Origin: Clytia hemisphaerica | Taxonomy: Eukaryota > Cnidaria > Hydrozoa > Leptothecata > Clytiidae | Length of the DNA stretch: 64,000 bases | Direction: 5' to 3' | Assembly (NCBI GenBank): GCA_902728285.1 | Contig: CACVBU010000463.1 | Span: 496,001 to 560,000 of the forward strand | Shown here: one piece after another, positions 1 to 15,000 of the stretch | Numbering within the stretch: the stretch's first letter is position 1 | Layout: the number at the start of each line of letters is the position of its first letter | Made by a program: the position numbers and the translations under genes | The notes under the pieces: generated by a model | The model's database searches: none | Told to the model about the DNA's origin: nothing | What the model saw: the letters and a program-made list of their open reading frames with translations, nothing else

Positions 1-92
1 TTGGAAGTCTTCAAAAATCTACTTCAAAGGGCTTAAAAAAGATTGAATTGTGGAAAAATTGACAATAAAATTCTAACTTCATTTTATTTTAG

Positions 93-3000
93 GTGCTAGT
101 CCTTTGCTCAAATGAAAACTCTATCAATATCAATGACTTTGAAGATCAATATCAAAACATACAACAGGTAGTTAAACATTTATTGCTACCAGGGAGGATT
201 ATTGAGTATGTTTGCAGTATTTCTCGTCAAATTGTTCTATCTGAAACAAACTCTAAGATAATCATTTTTATCGAATTCTCTTTAGAGAGGAAATACCTAC
301 AGTTTGGACATGAATGATTATAATCCTCCCAAATTATCTATAACTCTCTCGGGTATTCAATTTTCGTTTGGACAACATATGGGAAATTATTTATTTGAAT
401 TTAAAAAATTAGGTTCTAAAAGGTTTTGGTGATCTTGGACCTCCAAACAAGGAAACAGAGGCGAATCCATCCATATACAATGGTGTTGATCATGCAGCTA
501 AAGAACTGATCAAAATATCTTCTGAATCTTCTATTCGATCTACAAAGAGAATAATTGTCATTACTTCTTTGGAAGAGTAAGCTCGTATTTGTTTATGAAG
601 ATTGGGTGATTTTACTGTTAGCTTTTCTGATTTATCTGTATTTGCGAAGAAAGAATTTCCGTCAACTATATTCAATAAGGAGAACTGAGTTACAGAGCAG
701 CGTTTCAGACTTATTTACATTGCATTTTGGTTATGTCCATATCGCATTAGTCAGCCTTTGTGCATAGGACTTAAAGTTATTATTTTAGGGTCCATTGTAT
801 ACATTTTTAATTATCTATTTAGTGAAAGTGATGCAAGATCAATCAGCAATGTTATTTGGGAAATACAAAATGAACATGATAAAAAGGGGTATACTGTTTT
901 AGATACTTTATTTAATTTACTTTATTTAATTTTGATTCTTTTCTTCCCTTCCCTCTCTACCTGTCTCTACTAAATATACGGTATGATTTTATTGATTTTT
1001 TTCTTATTCATTCATTTTGTTTTAGATTTTGTGACATAGATTTACTGGTTGTCAACATCACATTAAAGGGTCCAGAAATCATAATTCCACTGAAAGAGGT
1101 AAAACTAAAAAGAAAATAATCAATTCAAACAATTAACTTTTTAAGAATAATCTTTAGCTTGATGTCAGGTGCTTATTTCAGCAAACTAAAATGACATTTC
1201 TACAATACCAAATTATATTATGTCACATAACATGATGTTGATCAGTTGCAAGGGTATCAATAATGGAATACCAGCACAATAGTTTATTTAGCAAACTTTT
1301 GTTGCTTGTAGGTCTCACCACACCTTCATATGGCAGCGATCACAATGGAAGCAGAACATTGCTCAAAACTTATTCCTCTGTTGACAAGAAAGCATTATTG
1401 TTTGAGGTCAACCATTATCACTGGTATACCAATGAAGGTAAGATGTTTCATATATAGTGGATGTGTAGGAAAATTTTTGAAAGGCAAATTTCTCTCAGAA
1501 AAAACCACCGTATGGGTCGACTTATTGCTAGAGTTAGGGCCTGATTTTGAAGCACTGCTTTTTTTCTGCACATTATGGCTGTTTTCAAAGTGAGTGCACT
1601 CGGAAATGAGTCCAATACTTAGAGCTCGTTTGTTTGATTGTTTACAATTCACTGTTTGTTTTTTGTTTCACAAAATCTTTCTTAGGAAGAGCAACACGCA
1701 GGTACATCTGCGAATTACGATGTTGAAATCATCCATTCAGCTGCTGCCCATCATGAGGGTGATTGGCTTTGTAAGTCTACACTATAAACAACGGGATAAG
1801 CTGGAGTTTTTATAAGATACTTCACTAATTGGTCATTTGAAATAATAGAGATGACGCGTTCTTTAGAAAAAGCAATAAAATCCTTTGTCTCAAGATTCAA
1901 CGACTAACTGAATCATCGAAAACCTTGTAAAAACTCCAGCTTGACCCTAAACAACCGGCCAGTCCAAAGTATTTAAATATCTAGAGAACAAAATGAGTAA
2001 TTTTTTGATCAAGGGGTGAAGATTGCTTGAAAATGCATTGGGGTATTTCCTGGTTGCTACAGGCCTATAAATCAAGATAATATGAGCTCAGATCAGACAT
2101 TCAGTTGATGCTATTCAACAGCTGTCACCAGCTATTCAAATGAAATAATATAGTTATTTGATAAAAGTTTCTTTCTTTTCAGTTTAAAATGGTTTCATAG
2201 ATCTTATTATGGGCCCTAAATCATCAATTGATGCCCACATCATCATCGCAAAATCACAAAAATAAACATTAAAAAACATCTTTTGTCAAAAAGTTTTACA
2301 TCTGTATCTAGTCAAGCTTTTTCTCTAATTATTTGATTGTATAGATACGTACCAAAATTCACCGAATATACTGGAAGATGCCAACAAATCAATCGTAACT
2401 TTGAAATGGTGCACACCGAAAGCCAATTCTTTGCAAGGTTTGTATATCATATATTTTTTGGATTCTTTCGATCTCTGGATTGCTTTATGACAAGTAAGAT
2501 TGAATTAATATCGGGTTTTAATGAACAGAGTGGCCTTGCTGATACTTTGCTTCATCTCCAACCATCGACTCTCAGTCGCAAAAGTTGAATGGGTAATGAG
2601 GACAGAAAGCGTTTTTAATAATGACTTTCCAATGCGAAAGAGGCGGATCCAACGGATTTTTAGAACATTTTTGAAAGACGTTTTATTAGCTTTTTACCTG
2701 GGGGGGGGGGGGTACTTAGGCAAAATGGGTGCTGGGTATGTGCGAGCCATAAGGGTACCTTTTCTCATTCCTCAAAAGTCTCTCAAAGGGGTACAAATTC
2801 AAAAGATAGTCTCTGAAAGGGTCCCAAAATCACAAAAATCTAAAACTTCTCTCTCAAAAGGTCACGATTTCCAAGAATTTTGACCAAAATTTGGTGAAAA
2901 TCAAACCAAAATTTGGAAAAAATGGACCAAACTTTAGGAAAAAATCTCTCAAAGGGTCCCAAATCACCAAAATTTTGTCTCTCAAAGGGTCGATTTTCGA

Positions 3001-6000
3001 TTTTCCGCTCGGACATACCCGTCACCTCGCAAACCTAGTACCCCCCTTGCTTTTTTATCCTCGTGATTGTTGTGACAGTAAAAATGGCTCATTTAGTTGA
3101 ACACTCTTTGTGTTTTACGATATTCCTTCGTGAATTCCATATTCTAAGCAACAATCAATTTCTTTCAATTTTAGATATTCAACCGTGCGTTGGTGTGTAC
3201 AAAATAACTCCTTCTGAAGTCAATTCAAGACCAGCGGCATGTTTGACCATGTTTCTTTTACAAGGTATCATCGATGTTTTTCTTTTTTGATTGTTGCAAG
3301 CTCGCGATAATATTCCCGCACTAGTATGGGGACGATCCTTTCTTTTTGTAAGGTGCGTCCTAGATAAGAGAGGGCAGAATGTATCTTAAAAGAATAATTG
3401 AATGTTTGTAGCTCAAATCGAACGTTTAATTTGAAGTCTTTTGATGGTTCAAGGGTCCTGCATATGTTGATAATTATAATATTGAAATTATAAGTTGAAA
3501 TTATGTAAAAGTATTTTTTCTGCCGATTTGAAGTAAAGGGTCTCTTTTTATTGACATATACACTGTCCAGTGAAAGGTTGGCAAATAGATTTCCCTTTCC
3601 TCGTTTGCTGTCATTTTAATTTTGACTTTTGATCTTCAATACATTTTTCAGGAAGGACAGTGATGTTAGAGCAACCTCGTAAATCGGGAGCCAAAATTTT
3701 GACACACATGTTGAACAGCCATGGTGGTAAGATTTGTTACTTTCTTTTTGAAAACCAATACAAATTTCTAATCTGTGTCTTGTTCCATTTGTGATTCCTT
3801 GCGATACTGTTTGTATGCTGGGGTGACATAAAATGAGGGTTTCCAGAAACAATCGTTTAGGGTGCGGCGAAGATATCGAAATCTAGAAGTTCAAACGACT
3901 TGATATCCAGGGGGTCAAATAGTTTTAAAAATAAAAAAAGATTATGGTGAAATATTGAGCATTTTCGATTTTAAATCATTCTTTTAGATAAAGTGTGCTT
4001 TAAATTAAAGCATGTAGGAAACAGTCGAGATCGAATACTATTAACTGATACCTTACAAATTACAGGAATCTAAAAGTTGTCCAGGAATTGTATTCTTAAC
4101 CGTTTAACTGCCGTGCGTATTTTGTAAGGTCCGACCTAAACTTTCACTTTTTCTGTGGCACGGAGAAATAAGTGAAGGTGCGACCTATTTGCCAGATGTC
4201 GTCACATGCTGACATGAGCAACCACAGAGTTTACCATCATATTTAGCTTTATTTTCTGAAAAATATCAGGAAAAATCCAATTCATTTTTAGGCTATAGTA
4301 CAAAACGGATTATATTGCTTCCACTGAGTAATTAACCACATATTACGATAATCTTAAAAAGTGAACAGGTTTTTCAAGGTAGATCAGTAGGGAGAAAGAG
4401 CAAGTAAAGTTAATTTTAGACCTCAAGTTCTACTTTGCTTCTACAATTAAAATAGTAATTTCAGTAATTAAAATTCAACAATAGTAGTTTAAACTTTTCT
4501 GCTCCTTTTTAATTGGTTCAGTAAAATGTTAGGGTTATTTCGAAATATTTTCAATAATTATTCAAGACTAAAGAATAAATAAATTCGATTATAACCAATT
4601 TTAGGCAAAACACACTGTCGAATATTTTTAGATATCCGATAGCAAAATATCTCTTCTGTAGCGGCGAGCATTTTTTGATCAAATAATTATTTAAATGTCA
4701 CATGTATAAAAACAGATAAAAAAGAAAGTTGTTTTTAACAAAAAAGAGAGATAGAAAATTCGAACGTTTTGAAATTAGAGAAAAAAACAATGAAATTGAC
4801 TTCCTTTAAATAACATAGTAAAACGCTCGAAAATGTCATAAAAAGAGAGATACTGCTTTTCTGCTAATTGGTGAACGATAAACCAGAATATTCAACGTGA
4901 AAAATCGGATATCGAAATTATTCAGTCTCGCTTTAATGATAATCATCTTCGCTTCGTCGAAAATCATCAAGCTCGACCGATTAATTTTCAATATCCAATT
5001 TTTCTTGTCGAATATCTGCTTATTATAACTAATTTTACTATTTTTAGGGGCTATAGATTTCTAATCACCCTAAAAACCATGTTATCAATAGTACATAGAG
5101 AGACGTTTTGAAGACGTTTTTATTATCTAATCAAACAAAATGTGTAATCGTTGAAAGCCCTTCGATTGTAATGCTTTTCGGACCAATTGCTTCGAACACA
5201 ATTCGATCTCATCTTACTTAAATTTGGTAGTATCGAAAGAAAATAAACGGTATCAATTAGAATATGTCGAGATAAAAGGTCCTGTGAAATAGAAATCAAA
5301 AGGCTGAAAAAAAGGTTTTTTCGTGGTAAAAGACCATGCTGCACCCATTTATCTAATTAGAAAAACGACAAACAAAAGTCGGTGTTTTGCAGTTTCAGGT
5401 TAAAAAAAAAACACCATAAAAAGCCTGAAAACAAGAGTTTTTGTTTAATCTACTATCAAGCTCTATACATGCGTTTGTCTTCCAACTAACCTCATTTCAA
5501 AAAGTGATTCGAAAAGAATTAACACCAAAAATGTAGCACATTAAGATAATATATGGCATGGAATCATCTATTTATGGGTTGAGCTATATTTCCAGATGCT
5601 TTTACAGCGTACTCTTAGCATCATGTGCAATCGCATCCTTAACTGGAAATATAATTTCAATCATCATTCTTCGCAAACCCACCATGCGTTCAAGATCCAA
5701 TCGATTCTTAATATCACTGGCAATATCAGATTGTTTTGTTGGTGTTCATTGTGTTTGGTACACATTTTTAATGTTGATTGATTCATTATTTTTGAATGAC
5801 GATTTGCAATATGTTGACTTAATATTAATGACATTTTTAACTGTCAGCTCAATCATCACTCTTGCTTTCATCTCTTACGACCGATTCTGTAAACTTAATC
5901 CGAGCACTTATGACACGAAAATCAGTGATAAAAAATCGAAAATCATGGTCGCTTCAGCTTGGATTTGGCCTGTGGTCATACAGTTGACTTTGATGACAAA

Positions 6001-9000
6001 TTTTTACGTAACAACAGCTCTGTTGATGTTTACAGCTACAACAGCCGCTGTTGTGATCTTTGCTTCATACAGACGAATAAGACTGAAGATTAAAACAGAC
6101 ACAATAACTTTCAATGATTCAACACAAGACGAAGAAACGAAACAACTAAGGCTTCATAAGAACACAAAGATCGCTCGAAGACTCTACGTTTTGATTGTGG
6201 CATATTTTGCATGCGTTGTACCAATTATGTCCAGTTCTATCATTGATATAATAGCTATAGAGGTGTTCAAGCTAGATCACTCAACAATGGTTTTACAACA
6301 TTTGAGAATTATTGGTCTTATTGGACTATACATGGATTCAGCCCTTAATCCGATAATCCATCTCTCAACTAATACTAAAATGAGAAAGGCGGCTAAGGAG
6401 ATAACTTTTCTGAACAGAATTGGTTTTTCCTCGTAGAATTCGTCGGAGTATATACAAAAACACTAGATTTTTTTATTTCATTTCATTTCAATTGTCAGTT
6501 TGTGCTTGATTTCTTGGTACTTCGAACTAAATTTGTTTGAGCACCCCGTGGCTCTATTTATTTAAAATAATGATATTATTGTAATAGAATGTAATATAGT
6601 CTCTTTAACTCTAGTTTTCAAATCGAATGTTCCTTTAACTGCCGTTCTCTCTATTGCCCTTGATTGTTTCATATTACTGTTCGTGGTAATGGAAACTCGA
6701 CTAGTTGAACGCCTGGGGGTAGGGGGGGGGCACTCAAGGTCACTGTAAGGATCGAAATCAGCAATGATTAAAAAATTGCACTCTAAGGGTGTAAAATTTC
6801 GACCATATTTTGCCTGAAAATGGTAAAAAAATTTCAAGAAAACACACCGTAGTGGTCGATTTTTCGTTTATAATAATTAGCTCAAAAATAGCAAAATTTT
6901 CTCTGCACTGTATAGGTCTCATTTTAAAGCCTAAATTTGGGCCGAAAGTATGGTCGTTTTCGAATCGAGTGCCCCCCCCACTTCGGGGTTAAACAGTTAA
7001 ACGTTTAAACACTTGATCGGTTGGTTGGTCGGTCCCTAACCCCTCGAAGACAAAAAACGGATAAGGAATCAGGAGGTTATAGCGTCATGATGATTCGCAC
7101 CATTAATTTAATCGATTGAGTTTCTGCTGATTATACACCACGATATTTTTACTTTCAGGCGATATTTACATCCATGTTTTGGCTGCAGGAAGAAGTTCAT
7201 TAGAAGACCCACCATCCATAACCGAAGGCGTCGGAGGGCGTGTTACTGACTATCGTGTTAACGTATGTAAAGCACGATGTGTTGTTAGGAGTGCGTATGA
7301 GTAATTGTTGTCGGGTATTTTGCGGAATTTTAAGGGTCATTTTTCTAAGCTTCCCAAGTAAAAAACGAATCGAAAAAAAGCATACAGTATAAGATCATAA
7401 GATAGAAAACTTTTAGATACTTCCAACTGCCCTAATTGTATTTTAAAGGGTGGAGTAACAATTTAACTAAGATCAATTAAAAATGATGATTGTCTTTTGC
7501 AGGATTTTGGCAGGTTAATGAAGGAAAATCGACTTGCGCCCTTTACAGACATCCCTGATGGTCAAACCCCAAACAAGACAGGTAAGGATTTGATATTATT
7601 TTTTAACCCTGCAAATGAACACATGGCGTAGAATTCACGTTGTGTCTTTTGTCATGCCCTGAAATCCGGGGATTTGACATCCCTTTTTTACGTAAAAAAA
7701 CCTGTTTAAAATTCTAACGCATCCCCAGTCGGGTTCAACTACCCTTGCGCGTAAACCTGAAATATTTCGGTTGAACCCATCAATCCTGAAAACGAGGGCT
7801 GGGTTACCAGACCTCTCGCTGCAAATCCTTGACGTGGTCTTGCAAAATTACGTAATGTAAACCTTCAAGACGTTGAAAATTTCCTGACCTTCAGAGTTTT
7901 AGCGTGTCGGATGGAAATTTCTGCATCTGGGTGCCAGATAAGTGTAAGAGAAAGTATAACGATACATTAAAACCTCTAATTAATGGACACTCTAAAAGGT
8001 GGACACTCAATTAGCGGATCCTCAAATTAGCAGCCAGTTTTTTGCACGAAATAGCCAAAACCCTACTTTTTCCTCTCTAATCAGGGAATATCGACGGTCA
8101 AACTGGTAACAGACTTAAATAAATTAGCAGGATAACTATTTCTTAAATCTTTCAAAGTTTCATTGAACAAATCGCTTATAGACGTTTGGAGCGCTCCCTT
8201 TTTCCAGTCGTTGAATTTGTCATAAAAATGATTAACTACAGGGACCTGAAGACTACTAATGATTCATAAAAACTATTTTTGCTTTTGAATAATCGTTCTC
8301 TTATTCTTTCATGTTCTAATGTCTCTAGAAAAGCACTTAAGACCAAAATTTTACATACTTTATCCCTTAATAGTACCTTATACCAAAATTAGAGCACATA
8401 ATTAAAAAGTTTCTAAACGGCTTCTAATTAGCTGACACTAACCCTATTCCCCGATGGTGTCTGCTAATTAAAAGTTCCACTGTATTCGCGTTTTCAGCCT
8501 TTTCGTTTAAGAAATAAACTAATAACTCGCAAAAGTGTTTTTCGCGATGAATCAATTTTTTTATTCCTTTTTGGACCTACCTCGGAGGTCCTATAAATTA
8601 TAAACCGATGTCCGTCCGTTCGTTCGTCCGTCCGTCCGCTGTTACCAGCTTTTCTCAGGATTGGCTCATTAGTTTTTTCTGATTTTTGGCACAATGATGC
8701 AAAATGGCAATGCCTAAAATGTGATAGAGCCCGATTTTCGAAAAAAAAAATATTTGGGCAAATTTGGGCCAAAAACTGCCTAAAAATAGGGTTTTTTCGA
8801 CTTTGTGCAAAATCCTGTCATTAAATTTTTCTGATTTTTTGTAAAATACGGATTTTCGTATTTTGGGGAAATTCCCTTTAACCAAATAAGAAAATATAGC
8901 TTTTCTCAATGTTGACTCATTATTTTTTTCTGATTTTTTGCACAATGATGCAAAATGACAATACCTAAAATGTGACGAAGCCCGATTTTCAAAAACAATT

Positions 9001-12000
9001 TTTTCTGGCCGAAAATGCCGGAAATATGCCGGAAAAACTGTTTTTTTTGGCATTTTCTCAAGATTTTATCATTGGTTTTTTGCTCAAAGATGCGTATTAA
9101 CAATGCCCAAACAATGGCCGAGTTCGATTTTTGAGAAAAAAATTTTTCCGGTTGAAAATGCTGGAGATCGCCATGTTTGCAGATTTTCATTGGATTTTTT
9201 CCTTATATTCATTTCTATGTTTTTTTTCACAAAAACATTATTGATAACAATGCTCACCATCAAGCATGATTCAATTGTCAATAAAACTGATTTTTGCGAC
9301 CAGAACTTTCTATTTATTTTTTCCCTGTATAACCCTTTCCTCTCCCCCATCAACAATCAATGATGAATTTATTGCGTTATGCATTTTCGCTAAACGCTAT
9401 ATTTTCTGACTGATTTCTTTTCATTTTTCTCCTCGCATTGCACTATCTAACTTTCATCATCAGGTAGGTCCATTCAGCACCCAGCTTGTTTCTCTTTTTT
9501 TTATTGTAATTTTATTTCTTAAAAGGATTTTTTTGGGAGTTTTCACGAAAGTATTTTTGAATCTCGCAAAAAATATTGCTGCTATTGTTTTCGAAAACCT
9601 GCGAAGCTTCTGATTGGTCAACCGTAGAAATTCTATTGTAATGTCACGTGACTTAGGTAGGATTTCTGAGCTGACCTCGGCACACTTTTCAGCAAAAGCA
9701 CGATATCTAGCCCTTCGGGCTTTTACAAATCTATGGATTGGACTACACTTTAGCTAATTTAAACTTGCTCTCCTTTTTCCACACTGACTTTCTTCGTTTT
9801 TTGTGGTGTATGGATGTTGTTTTTTCGGAAGTAGAACAATTTATCAAAGTTTGTATAGAAAACATCGTAATATTTTCATTGAAAATGGCCTCCAAAGGGA
9901 ACCTTTGTGATAGCAAATCATTTGTTATTCTGCCAAATAGAAGTTTATTGACGCTTAAAACCAAGAAATGCGTGTCATAAAGGTCAGGTTTATAAACAAC
10001 CATTCTTTTCGTCTGACCTTTTTAAATGAGTTTTATCTCAAAACACGACCTCGTCGTAGGTGTTTGCGTACAGGTAGTCGTGTAGTAAAATATTATTGTT
10101 TTTGTCGTATTTTTTTATTGAACATTTCTGACATCCAATATCAATGAAACTTTTGTATGATGACTATTACTGTAAGTGAGTATTTCCTGCCCAACCTCGA
10201 TGGGTTGGGTAATTAGAATTCAAATTTTTTCTTCATGTACTCTAAAAGGAGGTATTATTTTTATCTATTCACAGGGAGAATTTCAAATAATTGGTTACTT
10301 ACCTAATTCTATTAATCAAACTCCCATATCGCCTAAGGGAACTTTTTTTTCTCGAAAACTTGTGTAGTTTAGTGGTGATCACCTGAGGATTTTTGAGCCC
10401 AAATCAATTTAATATGAAATCCCTTTCCAAGAAAACAACAAAGGATAGAAAAAGATTCGGATTTTTAGAGGTTTTCGATTCGAGGTATTGTTCTGTTTGA
10501 AAAGTTGCTGTGTATTTTTTTTTAACTACATTAAAGGAAGAAATTTTGCGGGGATTTAATTTGGCGGACGAGGGACATTTTTGTCCAGGAAAAACCTGTT
10601 TTAAAGCCTGAAATAGCACACATTTGGGGGAATAAATAGAGCAACTTAAATTTGGCAGGAATTAAATTCGGAGGATGACGGAGAAAATTAAATTTGGCGG
10701 GAACTTAATTTGGCGGATTTTGACCAAATCGGCCATATCCGCCAAATTTTATTCCCGCTAAAATCTCTTCCTTTAATGTAACTCTTGTGCCTTATGAATT
10801 TAATCCCAATTCACGTTGGAGCTTGAAAACTTTTTGTCCCATCTCAGTAAAATGAAAGAAAGAAAGACAAACACAAATGATGATAACCTTTACTTTGAAC
10901 TTGTGACGAAAGTTTAACCACGTGTTAACAACGACCATCATCATCAAGTCATTCTTTAAGACATGATGGACTGTAAAGAATTTGTCGATAGTCAACCTTT
11001 ATAGCCTCTCATGGAAGTTTGTTAGATACAGGCTACTGGAGTATATCAATGTCTCTCGTTCCTCATTATGATATTGAATAATATCATAATCATACAATAA
11101 TATAAACAATCTCGTTAGTTGACCCGCCACTGGGTTTTTCAAATATTACTTTCAATAACATTTTAAGTAGCGAGTACCGATCCAAATACACAAAAAAATT
11201 GAAGTGATTTAACAAAGATCAAATTACACACGGAATAATATTATATATATATATTCGAAAAACGGAAAATTTACTCCTTGTGGGTTTTGAACTTATCATT
11301 TGCTTAAACTCTTTGCTGGTGTAAGGAGGTGTTCCGCTGTTGATCAAGTAACGCACCGTCATGATGAATCTACCTCAAATCAAAGTTGAACACAACGAAC
11401 TATCTTCATATAACTTCACATCTTCCTCGTGTAACTACGAGAGTGCTGGGAGCGCGTACAATAGTAGTCCAGAAGCATCCATCACACCATCAACCAACTT
11501 TCAGCACCAACCGTATTCAACTATTTTCCAATTCGAAGAACAATCCTGCTATGACGGGTCCTCACAAATCTCAACACAAGCAGCAGACCTCGACTACAGT
11601 TATTTTAACGGTGCCAATGATTTCATCAACAGTTACGAACAGTACCAAACGGCAACTCCTTATTCGCAATACGTCAATCCTTCTACGACGTCGACAGCCC
11701 CGTATACGTCAAGATCCGTACACACACGTAAACATAAACGCTTCCATAACAACCAGTATCCTTATTTACCAACTTACTCTAAGAATACACGGCGATCTGA
11801 AACCATCAATATAGCATTTGCAGCCGTTCGTGGATGTATACCAAACGTTTCTGAAGATACTAAATTATCGAAGATTCAAACATTGCGATTGGCGATCAGT
11901 TATATGCGTTTTTTGATGTCTTGTTTGGGTGATTATCGCTTCATGATGCTGATGAATGATAAGGAGAGAGAACTTTATAAAGAATTCTTTGAAGAAGACA

Positions 12001-15000
12001 AAAAGGTGAAAGAATCTGAAGATCATGATGACAAAGAAGACAATAAAGATTTGGAATGTCTAAATGACGAGCCCTCCAGTGACAAGGTACATGGTGTTTC
12101 TTTACTCCTAAGTATGAAAATAAGTAATTTTCTAAGGTAAATCAATTTCAGCCTTTATGGGAAAACTCGAGCTGGGAACTTTTTAGATACCATTTCCCTC
12201 TTTTCGCTGAATAGAAGGGACTAATGATTATAAATGACTATTGTCTGTCTTTGAGAATGACCCGTTTAAGCTAGTGTTCTGGATATCCTTTTAAAAAATA
12301 CAAACACCAGACAAAAACAGCATGAAAAATACTGGCGCGTACACACAGGCCATAGCAAGCAAACATTCCTTTATGCTTAAGACTGAATTGTCATGAGTTC
12401 GGTCTCTTTTTATTTGCTGCTCTAGCTGTTGTCACCTTCTTAATTTTTAATTGTTTTTATATCCAGGTTGATGAGAAGGACAGGATGAAGGGACGCTCGC
12501 GATGGCCACAAGTGTTATGGCAAACAACTCTCAAAACATAGAATTTGCTTATTGGTTTTCATCATATTGTGTTGCTTAGGCCACCAAAGTCTTTTTTTAG
12601 GGTTGGTCAGTGTTTCAGTATACCAAATCCTGAGTTGATGATTGGTTCTCAGTGAAAATTAGTTTTTGTGATGATTGAACGAACGTGATATTTTACAAAT
12701 TAAATGAGTCGTGATTAATTTTTTTGGTTCTTGTTGCTAAATTGGATGGAAATGCTTGGCAATCATAAGAACAACGAAGCTCGAAAATGCCGAAAAATAA
12801 AGTTATAATAGCAGCTAGTGATATCTGAGTGTTCTGAGTATTAATTAAGCAATGTCCAAAATTGTTCCTAAAATAAAACGGGAAAAAGCATTTTGAGATT
12901 CCGAATGCCAAAAGTGAGAGAAATCTGAAATTATCACGAAATTTTAAAAAAGTCGAAAAAGGTGTTGATAGGTTTTATTAGCACCACCAATTTATTTATG
13001 TAACGTGAAATGAAATACTTCAAAAAGAATTGCACGTTAATCAAATCATATTTTATCAAGTACTTTCATCACCTATTGACTTTTTGATTTCGTGTTACTT
13101 CATTTTTTGGCCGGAGAAGAAATGATTCGGAATTCTTAACATATTTTAAAATATGTACACTTTATTTTCCATAACTGAACAGGTCCCGAAAAGGTAAATT
13201 AAGTGTGATTTATTTAAGATTTCAAGTTCCGGGTTTGCTATAACTGAAAAGGCTACTTTAATCTTTTTCGAGTTAAGGAGACATTTGAGTGCGATAGAGA
13301 CATAGAGACTCTAAGAGAGAGATTAGACTTTAAGACTTTCAGATTTTAAACGTTTCTAGGAATAACATATCACTGAAAATTTAAAATTTTAATTCTGTAT
13401 ATTTCCAATAATATTTGCAATGTTTTTTTAATTGAATTTTTCGTTACTAATTTTTAAATCATATTGATTTCCACAATTGTAGATAGGTATTAGTTGTAAA
13501 TTTGCATTTTTTACTGACTGTTAAAACGTATTCCATTCCAGGTATTAGATTTTTCCAATTTTTGTATTTTGAAATAACACATTTTGATAAAATGAACACA
13601 AAATCATTCTCTAATCGTATCAATTTCGCTATCATCTCTTATAAAATCATTTACATTGATTTTCAAAATCTAAAATTCACGGGTGTAAGAATTATTCTGA
13701 AAATCACTGGAGAAGGCCAGGCTCGGATACAGAGGGAGGCTATATCCAATGGAGGAGAGTTTACTTTATTATCGTATTACCTTATATGGAAACTAATTAC
13801 TCTCCATTAATAAGATAGCCTACCTCCTGTATCCGACCCTGAAGGCCGTAGCCCTTTAGCTGTAAAATTTGTCGATGATCCCCCGAAAAAAGGATGACTT
13901 GAACTGGTTGTAATTCTACTCATATTAAATCGGTTCGAAAAACTTCGAATGATTGAAGTTCGATCAACTGAAGGAGCTTGTCTGAGTTGAATTGAATCAA
14001 ATCCAATGGAGAAGTCATCAAATTCCGAATATTAGAAGTTTTCGAATCGTGGGGGAGGTACGAGTAAATGGAATGCACTGTGTTTCTCGCTTCTTTCAGT
14101 AGGGATCAATCTCAGCAATTTTATTGTGTTTAGCTTTCTATGCGGTTAGTTGAAAAAAGGAGCTACTTTTAGTGATAATTTCTCACTGGTTACTCAGTGA
14201 GACGGGGGAATATACGATTATATGTCAAAATACTTTGTGGAACTGTCAGAGCTCAAGATATAGACCAGCGTCCAAGATTCAGAAAAGGCCTTAAAAATGG
14301 TTTTTGTAGGGCACCCCCTTATCAGGGCAAATTTTTGATATTATGCTCCTAATAGGGTGTAAAATTGACAAAAAAAATTTGCCCTTCGAATCTCCTGCAG
14401 TTTCGAATGAATCGATTTTTAGTTAATCGATAGAACTTATTAAGGGTCCCCCCCTTTACTAACGGTTTTTTCGAAGTCTGAAAATCAAATAGCTGAGGCG
14501 ACCAACGGATTCAGCGTGAAAAGTAGAAGATAGGGTTATTTGTTAAGTTTCTACCACCTGGTGCCGAGAAATGGTATTTTTTCAGACGTTTTTGGCGTTT
14601 TCCGATGACGTCAGCATTTTTCTGGGAGCATTTTCAGAAAAAAATCATTCTCACAGCTGGATAGCCCTGAATTAATAGTATCCGAAAATGGTATGGTTTC
14701 TTAAAACCATCGATGTTCCGATCTTGAGATATTTAATTTTTAAGGTGGGTAAGTATGCTGAAAAACTGCTGACTCAGCAAAAATCGATTCACCTGAAAAC
14801 TGCAGTAGATTCGATGGGTAATTTTTTTTTGTCAATTCTACACCCTATTAGGGGCATAATATCAAAAATTTGCCCTGATTTAAGGGATGCCCTACAAAGT
14901 GACACAATTCACTCCATCGACCTCTGGTCTAGTAAAGGGTGCATTGCACTGGATTTTTAAATCATTTATGAGCGAAGCTTCTACACAATTTGCATTGGGT

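Noticed and set aside
8494..9356. Several overlapping minus-strand frames of 90-130 codons
   Set aside because: They fall in the degenerate tandem repeat and repeat the same phenylalanine/lysine-rich words; no start context, splice signals or domain.
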